Shown: piece by piece, positions 18,049-26,222 of the stretch | Layout of the letters: the number at the start of each line of letters is the position of its first letter | How positions within the stretch are numbered: the stretch's first letter is position 1 | From: Candidatus Lernaella stagnicola | GTDB lineage: Bacteria; Lernaellota; Lernaellaia; Lernaellales; Lernaellaceae | Length of the DNA stretch: 64,000 nt | Direction: 5' to 3' | Assembly: GCA_030765525.1 (NCBI GenBank) | Contig: JAVCCK010000027.1 | Location: 62,001-126,000 of the forward strand | Made by a program: the position numbers and the translations under genes | Notes under the pieces: model-generated | Database searches by the model: none | What the model was told of the DNA's origin: nothing | The model's input: only the letters and a program-made list of their open reading frames with translations

Positions 18049-18894
18049 TTAGTCGAAGATTTGCTGCAGGTCGATTTCCACGTACTGCGGTTCATCCTCA
18101 ACGTTGATTTCGCGACGCACGCGGTACTCGTCGATGTGAACTTCCACTTCGTGTCGGCCGCGCGGCAGATACAACATCGCCCCGGTGGCGCCCGCGCCGG
18201 TTTGTACTTCCTGCGTACCGCCGCAGTGGATGACGTGGGCGCCGGCCAAGGGGACCTCGCCGACGCGAACCAAGATTTTCACTTCCAGCTCTAAACTTTG
18301 TTCGCCTTGCTCGGCCGTCAGCCGCGGACTGATCGAATACGTGGCGGTGTGCGCCGGTCCTCCGGAAATAGGCGGGATTGGCGGTTGGCCCGGCGTATAA
18401 CTCACTTCCCCCGCAGCGCGCGAACCGTCGCGTTCATCGATGGATGTTTGCAGTTCGACGACGATCCTGTCGCCGAATGTAACGTGGGTCGTGCGATGGT
18501 AATCGGGCCCGCCGCGGGCGTTGGGTGCGGCAAGCATCGAGAGCAAGCTCATGAAATCCTCAAGGTCGACGTCGCTCTTGATTCGGAAGCTGCGAATGTT
18601 GTGTTTCAACATCAGGAATACAAAAGCACCGACCGCGGGCAGATTCGTCGCGTAGTTGGAAAGCGCCGCCCCGCCGAACAGCAAGATGTTATGCAATTCG
18701 ACGATGGTGATCTCCGACCGGCTACCGGCGACATCGGCCAGCATGCCGTGGAGCAATTGGGCGTTCTGCGCCACCAGACGGTTGGTTTCGGAGTAGCGCG
18801 CCATGTGGGCCGCCACATTCATCCATTGTTCGATAAAAAAGATGACGCGTTCTTCGGTCACGTCGTCGTAGAGTATGCGTTTCATACTTGACAT
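18049..18894 (-). CDS. Uncharacterised two-domain protein
   Basis: 281 residues. The N-terminal part (1-130) is helical and resembles by eye the sensory/adaptor segment found before HD-type domains in deltaproteobacterial proteins (SEITIVELHNILLFGG, then LKHNIRSFRIKSDVDLEDF). A Pro/Gly-rich linker (about 165-185) leads to a C-terminal beta-rich domain (about 195-278) like carboxypeptidase-regulatory/PEGA folds, with YLPRGRHEVEVHIDEYRVRR. No signal peptide or transmembrane helix. It is first in the operon with the isoaspartyl peptidase and the amidase. ATG 18894 and ATG 18885 are both possible. Function unknown. Confidence 0.7.
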   Translation of the reverse strand: MSSMKRILYDDVTEERVIFFIEQWMNVAAHMARYSETNRLVAQNAQLLHGMLADVAGSRSEITIVELHNILLFGGAALSNYATNLPAVGAFVFLMLKHNIRSFRIKSDVDLEDFMSLLSMLAAPNARGGPDYHRTTHVTFGDRIVVELQTSIDERDGSRAAGEVSYTPGQPPIPPISGGPAHTATYSISPRLTAEQGEQSLELEVKILVRVGEVPLAGAHVIHCGGTQEVQTGAGATGAMLYLPRGRHEVEVHIDEYRVRREINVEDEPQYVEIDLQQIFD

Positions 18895-18953
18895 GATTCC
18901 CTACCATGTACGGTATTGACGCCCGATTCCGCGGGCGGGGCAAAACCGCCTCG

Positions 18954-18983
18954 ATCTTATGAACTCAGCGCGCCCGGTGTCAA
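18954..18983 (-). promoter_or_regulatory. Predicted promoter for the 18.9-16.0 kb minus operon
   Basis: On the minus strand TTGACA (18983-18978) and TAAGAT (18959-18954) are 18 bases apart, giving a leader of about 55 bases before ATG 18894. The -35 is a perfect consensus. Confidence 0.6.
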
Positions 18984-19004
18984 CGGATCGGCTCACACCC
19001 CGGC

Positions 19005-20444
19005 CTAGGGCCGCGGCACGAGGATCCCCTCGGATTCCGGCGCCCACTGATAGTTACGCTCGATGATTCGCTTGATGCCGTACGGCAGGTGTTCGCGCAC
19101 GACGTATTGGTCGATCACCGCGCCGAACTCCTTTTGCGCCAGCGCCCGCGCCACCAAGCGGCTTTCGTCATCGTAGAATTCGCCGGCGAAGAAAAACGGC
19201 CGGTAATGCAGGTGGCGTCCCACGAGAGGCCGAAACGAACCGGCGCCGTTGAGCGGGTCGAGCACCGGCTTGTCCGCCGGAACGTTCGCGGCCACGAATT
19301 TCATTTGCGTCATTTGCCGCTCGCGGCTGCTGTAGAGTTCGCTGTTCCAGATTTGCGCGTGCGCCAGCGCCAACCCGATCACGAACACCACAAGCACGGT
19401 CCGCCGCGACTTGCGCAAGAAATACCACGCCGCCAAGAGAGCGAAAAACAAATACGGCAAAATGAAAATGTGCATGAACAGCACCGGCATCAAGATCAAC
19501 TGCACGAGGGCCAACAGCGCGTAGACCGCGCAGAATCGCAGAATCGTCTGCGGCGCCGAAGAGGCCGAGGCCCGCCCGCGCACCAAGCGAAGCGCCGCAT
19601 ACCACGCCGGTCCGACAAAAATCAGGGTGGGGAGAATTATCGTCGGCCACAGCAGCAAGCGGTAACGTGTCAGCAGCGCCGATTCGGCGAAGCGGATGCC
19701 GTTGTCGGGCAGCGCCACCATGTTGGCGGCGTTCATGTCGCAGATCACGCCGATCGTAACCAGCGCGACCAAAAACGGCCCGACCGCCAACGCCGTGAAT
19801 CCCAGCCAGTGAAGCAATCTTCGACCGAAAGACATGCCCAAGCCGCGGGCTAGGTGCCGTTCGAAAAACAATGCCAGAACCAACGAGAGCAGCACGGCCT
19901 TCTGGGTAAACATCAGGCTTAAGCCGATCAACAACCCCGCCAGGTAAAACCAGCGCAGCTTTCCGCCGCTTTCGATCAAGTACCACAGGCACAGCAGCGA
20001 CCCGAGTATCATCGGGTACACCACGGTGTCGCCTCGCACTTCCGATAAGCTCGCGCCGATGATCGGCGAGGTGAGCGCAAAGCCGACGGCCAGCACCCCC
20101 GCCAGCGAACGACCGGTCACCAGACGGCCGAGCGTGTAGAGTTCCCACAGCAGCAGGAGTTGAAGCGGAAAGGCGATCAGCCGCACCACGGCCGGTAGGA
20201 TCGGACCCGGGCCGACCAGCGCGTAGATGGGGTAAAGCAAAAAGCTGAAGGTCGGCAGGTGGGAATGCAGGTAGTCGCGAAACGGCAACACCCCGCGGTC
20301 CCACAGCCACAGCACTTGGAGGTTCTCGAATTCGTCGACGTTGAACTGCCCCCATAGCGCCCACCCGGCTTGCCGCAGGATCAGCAAACCGGTCAGCGCC
20401 AGTAACGGCCACGGAACGCTACGTCGCAACGAGGGGATGTCCAT
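19005..20444 (-). CDS. GT39-like membrane glycosyltransferase
   Basis: 479 residues with about eleven transmembrane helices and a short soluble tail. The first periplasmic loop has the Asp-Glu pair expected of GT-C enzymes (WGQFNVDEFENL, about residues 31-42), followed by FRDYLHSHLPTFSFL, a common feature of GT39 (PMT_2) relatives. It would transfer a sugar from a polyprenyl-phosphate donor outside the inner membrane. AAGGAG precedes the ATG by about 12 bases, which is wide. It is monocistronic, divergent from the modE-like gene. Of the three GT39-like proteins in the window this has the clearest motif. Confidence 0.72.
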   Translation of the reverse strand: MDIPSLRRSVPWPLLALTGLLILRQAGWALWGQFNVDEFENLQVLWLWDRGVLPFRDYLHSHLPTFSFLLYPIYALVGPGPILPAVVRLIAFPLQLLLLWELYTLGRLVTGRSLAGVLAVGFALTSPIIGASLSEVRGDTVVYPMILGSLLCLWYLIESGGKLRWFYLAGLLIGLSLMFTQKAVLLSLVLALFFERHLARGLGMSFGRRLLHWLGFTALAVGPFLVALVTIGVICDMNAANMVALPDNGIRFAESALLTRYRLLLWPTIILPTLIFVGPAWYAALRLVRGRASASSAPQTILRFCAVYALLALVQLILMPVLFMHIFILPYLFFALLAAWYFLRKSRRTVLVVFVIGLALAHAQIWNSELYSSRERQMTQMKFVAANVPADKPVLDPLNGAGSFRPLVGRHLHYRPFFFAGEFYDDESRLVARALAQKEFGAVIDQYVVREHLPYGIKRIIERNYQWAPESEGILVPRP

Positions 20445-20595
20445 TGTCGTCCGCCACTCCTTCTTAGTGCGATGCGCTATTGTGCAACGAATCGCCCGGC
20501 AAGCAAAATTGCCCCCGAACGCCCTGCGGCGGGCTGTTTTTCAACGGGGAATGTGTTTACAGTGAGAGTATCTAACAATCGGTTGGAGAGATTCC

Positions 20596-20952
20596 ATGGG
20601 CGAAATTAAATTGCATGCACGAATTAAAGTCTGGATTACAGACGACAAAGGGAAAACTATTTTCGGATCCGGACGCATGCGATTACTCGACGCCATCCAC
20701 CGTCAAGGCTCCATCCTCAAGGCCGCTGAAGAACTCAGCATGAGCTATCGCAGCGCGTGGGGCCGCATTCGCGCCACCGAAGAACGCCTGGGAGAAGCTG
20801 TCGTCGAAAAAATCCCCGGCGCCGGACGACGCGGGGGGTCGCGCCTGACATCGCGCGGCAAGGAACTGCTCGACAAATTTCACCATCTGGTCGACGCCCT
20901 CGATTCCGCTTCCAGCAAAAGCTTCGACGCCATCTTTCTCGAGGACGAATAA
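20596..20952 (+). CDS. ModE-like winged-helix transcriptional regulator (HTH domain only)
   Basis: 118 residues matching the N-terminal DNA-binding half of ModE: GSGRMRLLDAIHRQGSILKA followed by AAEELSMSYRSAWGRIRATE and the wing region with AGRRGGSRLTSRGKELL. The molybdate-binding TOBE domains of full ModE are absent, so it belongs to the short COG2005 type, whose ligand is generally unknown. GGAGAG lies five bases before the ATG. It is six bases from polA, so the two are probably co-transcribed, an unusual pairing. No molybdate transporter is in the window. Confidence 0.85.
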   Translation: MGEIKLHARIKVWITDDKGKTIFGSGRMRLLDAIHRQGSILKAAEELSMSYRSAWGRIRATEERLGEAVVEKIPGAGRRGGSRLTSRGKELLDKFHHLVDALDSASSKSFDAIFLEDE

Positions 20953-20958
20953 ACGCTA

Positions 20959-23640
20959 ATGGCTGAACCCCGAAAACGACTACTCCTGATTGACGGGAGC
21001 GGCTACATCTTCCGCGCTTTCTTCGCGATTCCCACGCTGTCCAATTCCCAAGACCTGCCGACCAACGCGGTCTACGGCGTGGCCACAATGCTCGATAAGA
21101 CCCTGCGCGACCTGCAACCCGACAGCGTGGCGGTGTGCTTCGACACCAAGGAAAAAACCTTCCGCCACGAACGCTATCCCGAATACAAGGCCAACCGCCC
21201 GGAACCGCCCGAGGAGCTGGTGCCGCAGTTCCCGCTGATTCACGAACTGGTCGAATTACGCGGCCTGCCCTGCCTGGCCGTGCCGGGCTACGAGGCCGAC
21301 GACGTCATCGGCACGCTGGCCCGCCAAGGCGCCGCACACGGTTTCGAAGTTGTGCTCGTCTCCGGCGACAAGGATTTGATGCAACTGGTTGGCGAGAACG
21401 TGACGATGTACGACCCGATGAAAGACATCTGGTACGACCACGACGGCGTCGTCGAGCGCTTCGGCGTCGAACCCGGCCGCGTGATCGAAGTGCTCGGCTT
21501 GGCGGGCGACTCGTCGGACAACATCCCCGGCGTGCCGGGCGTGGGCCCCAAGACGGCGCTGAAACTCTTGAAGGAATACGGCGACATCGCCGGAGTGCTG
21601 GCCCGCGCGGAGGAAATCAAAGGTAAGCTCGGCGAGCGCTTGCGGGAAAACGCCGGCCAAGCCGAATTGTCACGCGAGTTGGCGACGATTCACACCGAGG
21701 TGCCGCTGGATATCGGCGTCGCCGAGTTGCAGCCGCGTCCGCCGGATTTGGAGAAGTTGCGCGAGTTCTATACGCGGCTGGAATTCCGCAAGCTGCTTGA
21801 CGAATTGTCCGGCCCCGCCACGAACCTCAGTCGGGATCATTACGAAACGGTGCTCACCGGCGAGGCGCTCGCGGCGATGTGCGAAACGCTTCGGCGCGCC
21901 GGCGGCTTCGCCTTCGACACCGAAACGACCTCGCAATTTCCCATGCGGGCCGAACTGGTCGGCCTGAGTTTCTGCGCCGACGACGAGGTCGCCTACTACG
22001 TGCCGGTGGCGCACAGCTACTTGGGCGTTCCCAAACAATTGCCGGTCGACGAAGTGCTGGCCGCGGTCGGGCCGCTGCTTTCTGACCCGGATCTGCCGAA
22101 GTGGGCGCAGAACGCCAAGTACGACATCATTGTGCTCGCGCGAGCGGGCGTGACGGTGCGCGGCCTGGCCGGGGACACGATGATCGCCGACTACCTGCTG
22201 GCCGCCGGGCGCGGCGGGCACGGTCTGGACGCCATGGCCTTGCGGTACTTGGGTCACACGACGATCAAATTTGATGAAGTCACCGGCAAGGGCAAAAGCC
22301 GGAAGCTGTTTAGCGAAGTGGATACCGAAACCGCGACGCAATACGCGGCGGAAGACGCGCACGTCACATGGCTTCTAAAAAAGCATTTGGAAACCGAGAT
22401 GCAGGCCGACCCCGCCACCGTGGCGCTGTACCGCGACCTCGAGATCATGTTGATCGACGTGTTGGTCGCCATGGAGCGGCGCGGCGTGGCCATCGACTCG
22501 GCGTTTTTCAAACAGCTATCGACCGAGATGGACAAACGCATCCAAGCGGTCACCGCGAAAATTCACGAAGCCGCCGGCACGACCTTCAACCTCAACAGCC
22601 CGTCGCAGATCGCCGAAGTGCTTTTCGAGCGGCTCGGCATCAAACCGCTCCGCAAAACCAAGAAAGGATTCAGCACCGACGCCGCCGTCCTGGAAACCTT
22701 GGCCGAACAGGGTCACGAAGTGCCGCGGCTGATGTTGGAATACCGCAGCCTCGCCAAGCTCAAGGGCACGTACGTGGACGCCCTGCCCCGGCTCGTTCAC
22801 CCGGTGACCGGCCGCATCCACACCAGTTTCAACCAGACGATCGCGGCGACCGGCCGCCTGTCCTCGAGCAACCCGAATTTGCAGAACATCCCGATTCGCA
22901 CCGAAGAAGGACGCCGCATCCGCGAGGGTTTCATCCCCGCGCCGGGCAAGGTGCTGCTGGCCGCTGACTACAGCCAAGTCGAACTGCGCTTGGCCGCGCA
23001 TTTGTCCGGCGACGAAACGATGATTGCCGCTTTCCATTCCGGCGAAGACATCCACCGGCGCACGGCGGCCGAGATTCTGGGCGTCATGCCGGGTTTGGTT
23101 TCTCCGCAGGAACGCGCCATGGCCAAGACGGTCAATTTCGGCGTGCTCTACGGCATGAGCGCCTTTCGCTTGGCTCACGATTTGGCCATCAGCACAAAAA
23201 AAGCCAAGGCGTTCATCGACAACTACTTCGCCCGTTATCCGAAGCTGCGCGCCTACCTCGACGGCGTGATCGCCGAGGCCCGCGAACGCGGCTTCGTGCA
23301 GACGATACTGGGGCGCAAGCGGCCGCTGCCCAACATCAACAGCCACGACCGCCAGGCGCAGGCCGGGGCCGAACGCGCCGCGATCAACACGCCGGTGCAG
23401 GGTTCGGCGGCGGATCTGATCAAGCTGGCGATGCTGGCGTTGCACCGCCGCATTGAGCGTGAGGAGTTGCCGCTGGCGATGATCCTGCAGGTTCACGACG
23501 AACTCGTTTTCGAGGTGGAGGAAGACGCCGTCGATAAGTACGCGGCGATCGTCAAAGCCGAAATGGAAGGCGTGATGGAACTCAGCGTGCCCTTGGTCGT
23601 GGACATCGGCACGGGGCGAAACTGGGGCGAGGCGCATTAG
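20959..23640 (+). CDS. polA: DNA polymerase I
   Basis: 893 residues with all three domains. The 5'-3' exonuclease domain (1-290) opens with LLLIDGSGYIFRAFFA and has YEADDVIGTLA and GDSSDNIPGVPGVGPKTA. The 3'-5' exonuclease domain (about 300-480) is intact: Asp320 and Glu322 in AFDTETT, then QNAKYD and YAAEDAHVT. The polymerase domain has motif A (ADYSQVELRLAAHLSGD), motif B (RAMAKTVNFGVLYG) and motif C (LQVHDELVFE). It therefore keeps proofreading, unlike Taq-type enzymes. Role: gap filling and primer removal. It follows the ModE-like gene by six bases and is directly followed by the nuclease gene. Confidence 0.97.
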   Translation: MAEPRKRLLLIDGSGYIFRAFFAIPTLSNSQDLPTNAVYGVATMLDKTLRDLQPDSVAVCFDTKEKTFRHERYPEYKANRPEPPEELVPQFPLIHELVELRGLPCLAVPGYEADDVIGTLARQGAAHGFEVVLVSGDKDLMQLVGENVTMYDPMKDIWYDHDGVVERFGVEPGRVIEVLGLAGDSSDNIPGVPGVGPKTALKLLKEYGDIAGVLARAEEIKGKLGERLRENAGQAELSRELATIHTEVPLDIGVAELQPRPPDLEKLREFYTRLEFRKLLDELSGPATNLSRDHYETVLTGEALAAMCETLRRAGGFAFDTETTSQFPMRAELVGLSFCADDEVAYYVPVAHSYLGVPKQLPVDEVLAAVGPLLSDPDLPKWAQNAKYDIIVLARAGVTVRGLAGDTMIADYLLAAGRGGHGLDAMALRYLGHTTIKFDEVTGKGKSRKLFSEVDTETATQYAAEDAHVTWLLKKHLETEMQADPATVALYRDLEIMLIDVLVAMERRGVAIDSAFFKQLSTEMDKRIQAVTAKIHEAAGTTFNLNSPSQIAEVLFERLGIKPLRKTKKGFSTDAAVLETLAEQGHEVPRLMLEYRSLAKLKGTYVDALPRLVHPVTGRIHTSFNQTIAATGRLSSSNPNLQNIPIRTEEGRRIREGFIPAPGKVLLAADYSQVELRLAAHLSGDETMIAAFHSGEDIHRRTAAEILGVMPGLVSPQERAMAKTVNFGVLYGMSAFRLAHDLAISTKKAKAFIDNYFARYPKLRAYLDGVIAEARERGFVQTILGRKRPLPNINSHDRQAQAGAERAAINTPVQGSAADLIKLAMLALHRRIEREELPLAMILQVHDELVFEVEEDAVDKYAAIVKAEMEGVMELSVPLVVDIGTGRNWGEAH

Positions 23641-24549
23641 ATGAGGCGCAAGCCGATCGGATTGCCGTTTTTTCGTTTCGCCGCGCTGATCCTGGCCCTC
23701 GCGGCCGTGCTGTCGGTGATGTTCTACCTGCGCCAAACCATCAGCCCAAAACCAAAAACCGACACGCCCGCACCGCCCGTCCAGACTCCGGCCCCTACGC
23801 CGGAAGCCGCCGCCCCTGCCCCCGCCGCGTTCCCCGAGCCCGCCGACACCACGCCGGATGAATTCGTCCAGCGCATGAAGAACACCGTCACCTTCGTCTA
23901 TGACGGCGACACCATCATGACGGCCGACGGGCGCCGCATCCGGTATGTCGGCGTGGATACGCCCGAGCGCCACGAGCCTTTCTTTGACGAAGCCACCGCC
24001 TTGAACAAGAAGCTCGTCGAGATGCGGCCGGTGACATTGACGGAATGCAAAAAGAAACCAATCGATAAGTACGGCCGCACGCTGGCAACGGTCTCCCGGG
24101 AAGGCGCCGACGTTGCCGAGGCGCTGCTCACCGCCGGGCTGGCCGAACCCTTTCACGATCGCGAGTGCATCGCCGATTGCCGGCCCTACTGGAAATGGAT
24201 GCTGACCGGCTACCAGCAGCGACGCGGCTTGTTCCGGCAGCGCCCGCCCGAGCCGGTGCCCGCGGTCGTGGCCGACCGGTTGTTCGACCGCTACGGCCTG
24301 GTGGTCGGTGTGGTGGACAACGTGCGCGAATCGACGAAGGCCTACCATTTGAATTTCGGCAAGGATTGGACGACGGATTTTTCGGTGACGATCAGCAAGA
24401 AAGACATCGAGCCGTTTTTGCGCGACAAGCTGCTGCCGCATTCGTTCGTCGGCCTGGAGCTGACGGTCTTCGGCAAGGTTGTTTCGTCCCGCGGCCCGCG
24501 CATCTTCGCCGTCTGCCCCGCCCAAATCGTCACCGTGAACGCGCCGTAG
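23641..24549 (+). CDS. Membrane-anchored thermonuclease (SNase-like) with extra C-terminal domain
   Basis: 302 residues. An N-terminal helix (about 10-30) and a Pro/Ala-rich linker (34-70) precede an SNase domain (about 80-200) with VYDGDTIMTADGRRIRYVGV, DTPERHEP and DKYGRTLATV. These match the calcium-binding Asp residues and the Arg/Glu/Arg catalytic set of staphylococcal nuclease. Residues about 218-300 form an additional beta-rich, OB-like domain not found in the minimal family. The topology puts the nuclease outside the cytoplasm. Its ATG immediately follows the polA stop, without its own clear Shine-Dalgarno, implying coupling to polA. A periplasmic nuclease tied to polA is odd. Confidence 0.82.
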   Translation: MRRKPIGLPFFRFAALILALAAVLSVMFYLRQTISPKPKTDTPAPPVQTPAPTPEAAAPAPAAFPEPADTTPDEFVQRMKNTVTFVYDGDTIMTADGRRIRYVGVDTPERHEPFFDEATALNKKLVEMRPVTLTECKKKPIDKYGRTLATVSREGADVAEALLTAGLAEPFHDRECIADCRPYWKWMLTGYQQRRGLFRQRPPEPVPAVVADRLFDRYGLVVGVVDNVRESTKAYHLNFGKDWTTDFSVTISKKDIEPFLRDKLLPHSFVGLELTVFGKVVSSRGPRIFAVCPAQIVTVNAP

Positions 24550-24571
24550 GCGAACCGCGAGCCAAACCGAA

Positions 24572-25144
24572 TTAGCGCTGAGGAAACTCTTCCGCGAAGC
24601 GGTGCGACCCCAACACCTTCACGCCCTTGTAGCTGCCGACACGGCGCAGGTGTTTGTCGTTGGAGACGATGTAGCGCGCGTTGCCCACGACGGCGGCGGC
24701 AAAGAATTTATCGTCGCTGGGGTCTTCGCACACCGGATACGGCAGCGTGGAGTTGCGCACCACGCGGGCGTCTTCCGCCAGCGCCCTCAAGACGCGTTCG
24801 GCCCGCTCGCGGCCGCCGGGTATGGTGCGAATGCCGCCGTGCCTCCGGAAGACCAGTCGCGCTTCATGGATCGTTTCCGGGGAGGCCACCACGTTGAGCG
24901 CGCCGGCCAGGAATGCGTCGACGATTTTCGCCGAGGCCGAGTCGGGGCCCATGATGCCGCCGACCAGGATGTTCGTGTCCAGCACAATGCGCGGCGGGGG
25001 CGGCGGCGCGGTAAAGGGTCGCATGAGCCAGCGCCACAGCGTGGAAAGGAAACGACGCCACCATGCCGGCCGGCGCGGTCGTGCGGCCTGCCGCTCCCAG
25101 TAGCGTTTCTTGGGGGTTTTGTTTTTCGCGCGGCGTCGGGCCAT
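24572..25144 (-). CDS. PIN domain putative ribonuclease
   Basis: 190 residues. A very basic N-terminus (1-45, with a Trp/Arg-rich possible amphipathic helix) precedes a PIN domain (about 53-185): IVLDTNILVGGI (first Asp), ETIHEARLV (Glu), EDPSDDKFFAAAV (Asp pair) and YIVSNDKHL. It resembles the putative toxin PIN family (COG1569). No antitoxin-sized gene lies next to it; the neighbour upstream is 157 bases away and reads the other way. It may be a stand-alone RNase, or the basic arm may target it to membrane or RNA. Stop is convergent with the nuclease gene. Confidence 0.78.
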   Translation of the reverse strand: MARRRAKNKTPKKRYWERQAARPRRPAWWRRFLSTLWRWLMRPFTAPPPPPRIVLDTNILVGGIMGPDSASAKIVDAFLAGALNVVASPETIHEARLVFRRHGGIRTIPGGRERAERVLRALAEDARVVRNSTLPYPVCEDPSDDKFFAAAVVGNARYIVSNDKHLRRVGSYKGVKVLGSHRFAEEFPQR

Positions 25145-25240
25145 GTTCGGCTGGTCTCCTGTTGGTTGAGGTAACGCGCCCGGGCGGCGTGTTCTCCACG
25201 TTATAAGCGAAGCGCGGTCGAACTCTCAATAGGTATTCGC

Positions 25241-25270
25241 TTGACGCGCCCGGCGGCAACTTCCTACATT
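25241..25270 (+). promoter_or_regulatory. Predicted promoter of the 25.3 kb lipoprotein
   Basis: TTGACG (25241-25246) and TACATT (25265-25270) with an 18-base spacer, 31 bases before the chosen ATG. Good match to the spacing seen at other promoters in the window. Confidence 0.5.
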
Positions 25271-25301
25271 CAGGGTGTCGAGTCGTGGCGAAAGGAGACC
25301 C

Positions 25302-25928
25302 ATGAAATACTTCCCCGCGAAGTCAGCCGGTTGCCGAACCTGCTTGCCCGGATTGGCTATCGTGCTGATCGGCGTCTTCTTTGTCACCGGATGCAGCGAT
25401 ACGCTGAATCAGTACATGCCGCTGGACGTCACCAATTACTGGATCTACGACGTGCAGGCCGCCGGCGGCGGTAAGCGCAAAGTCATGGAGCAGGTGATCA
25501 AGCGCGGCGGCGACAAATACACGCTCAACAACGGCGAGGTGCTTCTCTACCTGCCCAACCAGGCGATCATGAACAAGCAGGGCGTGACGATTCTGGATAA
25601 GAACCTGCGGCTGCACCACACGTGGGTCGATAGCGAAATGCTCTTTGAGGTCACGCGCAAGAATTTCGAGGTCACCGTGCCCGCGGGCACCTATCGCGAA
25701 ACGCTGGAAGTGACGTGGACAACGAAATACCCCGGGGACGTTGCGATCACGCCCAACGTGGCCCCGATCTTGGATCCCGGCTCGAACCCGCGGGTGTTCA
25801 TCTACACGACGATATACGCCAGGCACGTGGGCAAGGTGCGCGAACAGTACGTGACGATTCAACCCGACGGCACAAAGACAGTTGAATTTATTGCCGAACT
25901 CATGGAGTACAAACTGCGTCCGCGCTGA
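25302..25928 (+). CDS. Lipoprotein of unknown function
   Basis: 208 residues from ATG 25302, which has AAAGGAGA just upstream; a longer frame begins at 25275 without a ribosome site. The signal peptide is long and carries two extra cysteines (11 and 14) before the lipobox FVTGC (Cys31). The mature part is beta-rich: YWIYDVQAAGGGKRKVMEQ, VTVPAGTYRETLEVTW and FIYTTIYARHVGKVREQYV. The WTTKYP...Y.R.VG pattern is reminiscent of lipoproteins with a lipocalin-like or DUF-type barrel, but I recognise no family. Monocistronic. Confidence 0.75.
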   Translation: MKYFPAKSAGCRTCLPGLAIVLIGVFFVTGCSDTLNQYMPLDVTNYWIYDVQAAGGGKRKVMEQVIKRGGDKYTLNNGEVLLYLPNQAIMNKQGVTILDKNLRLHHTWVDSEMLFEVTRKNFEVTVPAGTYRETLEVTWTTKYPGDVAITPNVAPILDPGSNPRVFIYTTIYARHVGKVREQYVTIQPDGTKTVEFIAELMEYKLRPR

Positions 25929-25969
25929 TTTTTCGCAACCGCATTACCTTGTTGATTAGCGGATTTTGC

Positions 25970-25998
25970 TTGACACATATCGATACGGAATCTATTCT
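25970..25998 (+). promoter_or_regulatory. Strong predicted sigma70-type promoter
   Basis: TTGACA (25970-25975) and TATTCT (25993-25998) are separated by exactly 17 bases. Transcription would begin near 26005, leaving a leader of about 215 bases before the lipoprotein ATG. Confidence 0.65.
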
Positions 25999-26004
25999 GC
26001 CAAT

Positions 26005-26222
26005 CGAGTGGGGGCGCTTTTTAGCGCTCCTGTGTTTTATCGGCCCCGTGTTGAACGGGTGAGACAACGAATCTACCGGGGCCCTTAGCGTGAGGTTGTG
26101 GCACTGAACCTTCCCGCTTACCATTCCGGCAACCGTGCCTCGTGCCCGCAACGGGCATGCGGTGATCGAAGTGTAAATCCATTCGATTTTCCAACCAACA
26201 ACTGCAAACAAGGGAGATAGAA
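26005..26222 (+). other. Long structured 5' leader of the 26.2 kb lipoprotein
   Basis: No gene is seen in this 218-base stretch. It has several potential hairpins, such as GGCGC...GCGCT near 26014-26028 and GCCCG-CAA-CGGGC near 26147-26159, and ends with AAGGGAGAT before the ATG. I recognise no known riboswitch. It may be a regulatory or stabilising leader. Confidence 0.35.

Noticed and set aside
22516-24525. 669-codon minus-strand frame antisense to polA and the nuclease gene
   Set aside because: polA and SNase domains are unmistakable on the plus strand; the antisense frame is His/Gln/Arg-rich and resembles no protein. High GC produces such frames.
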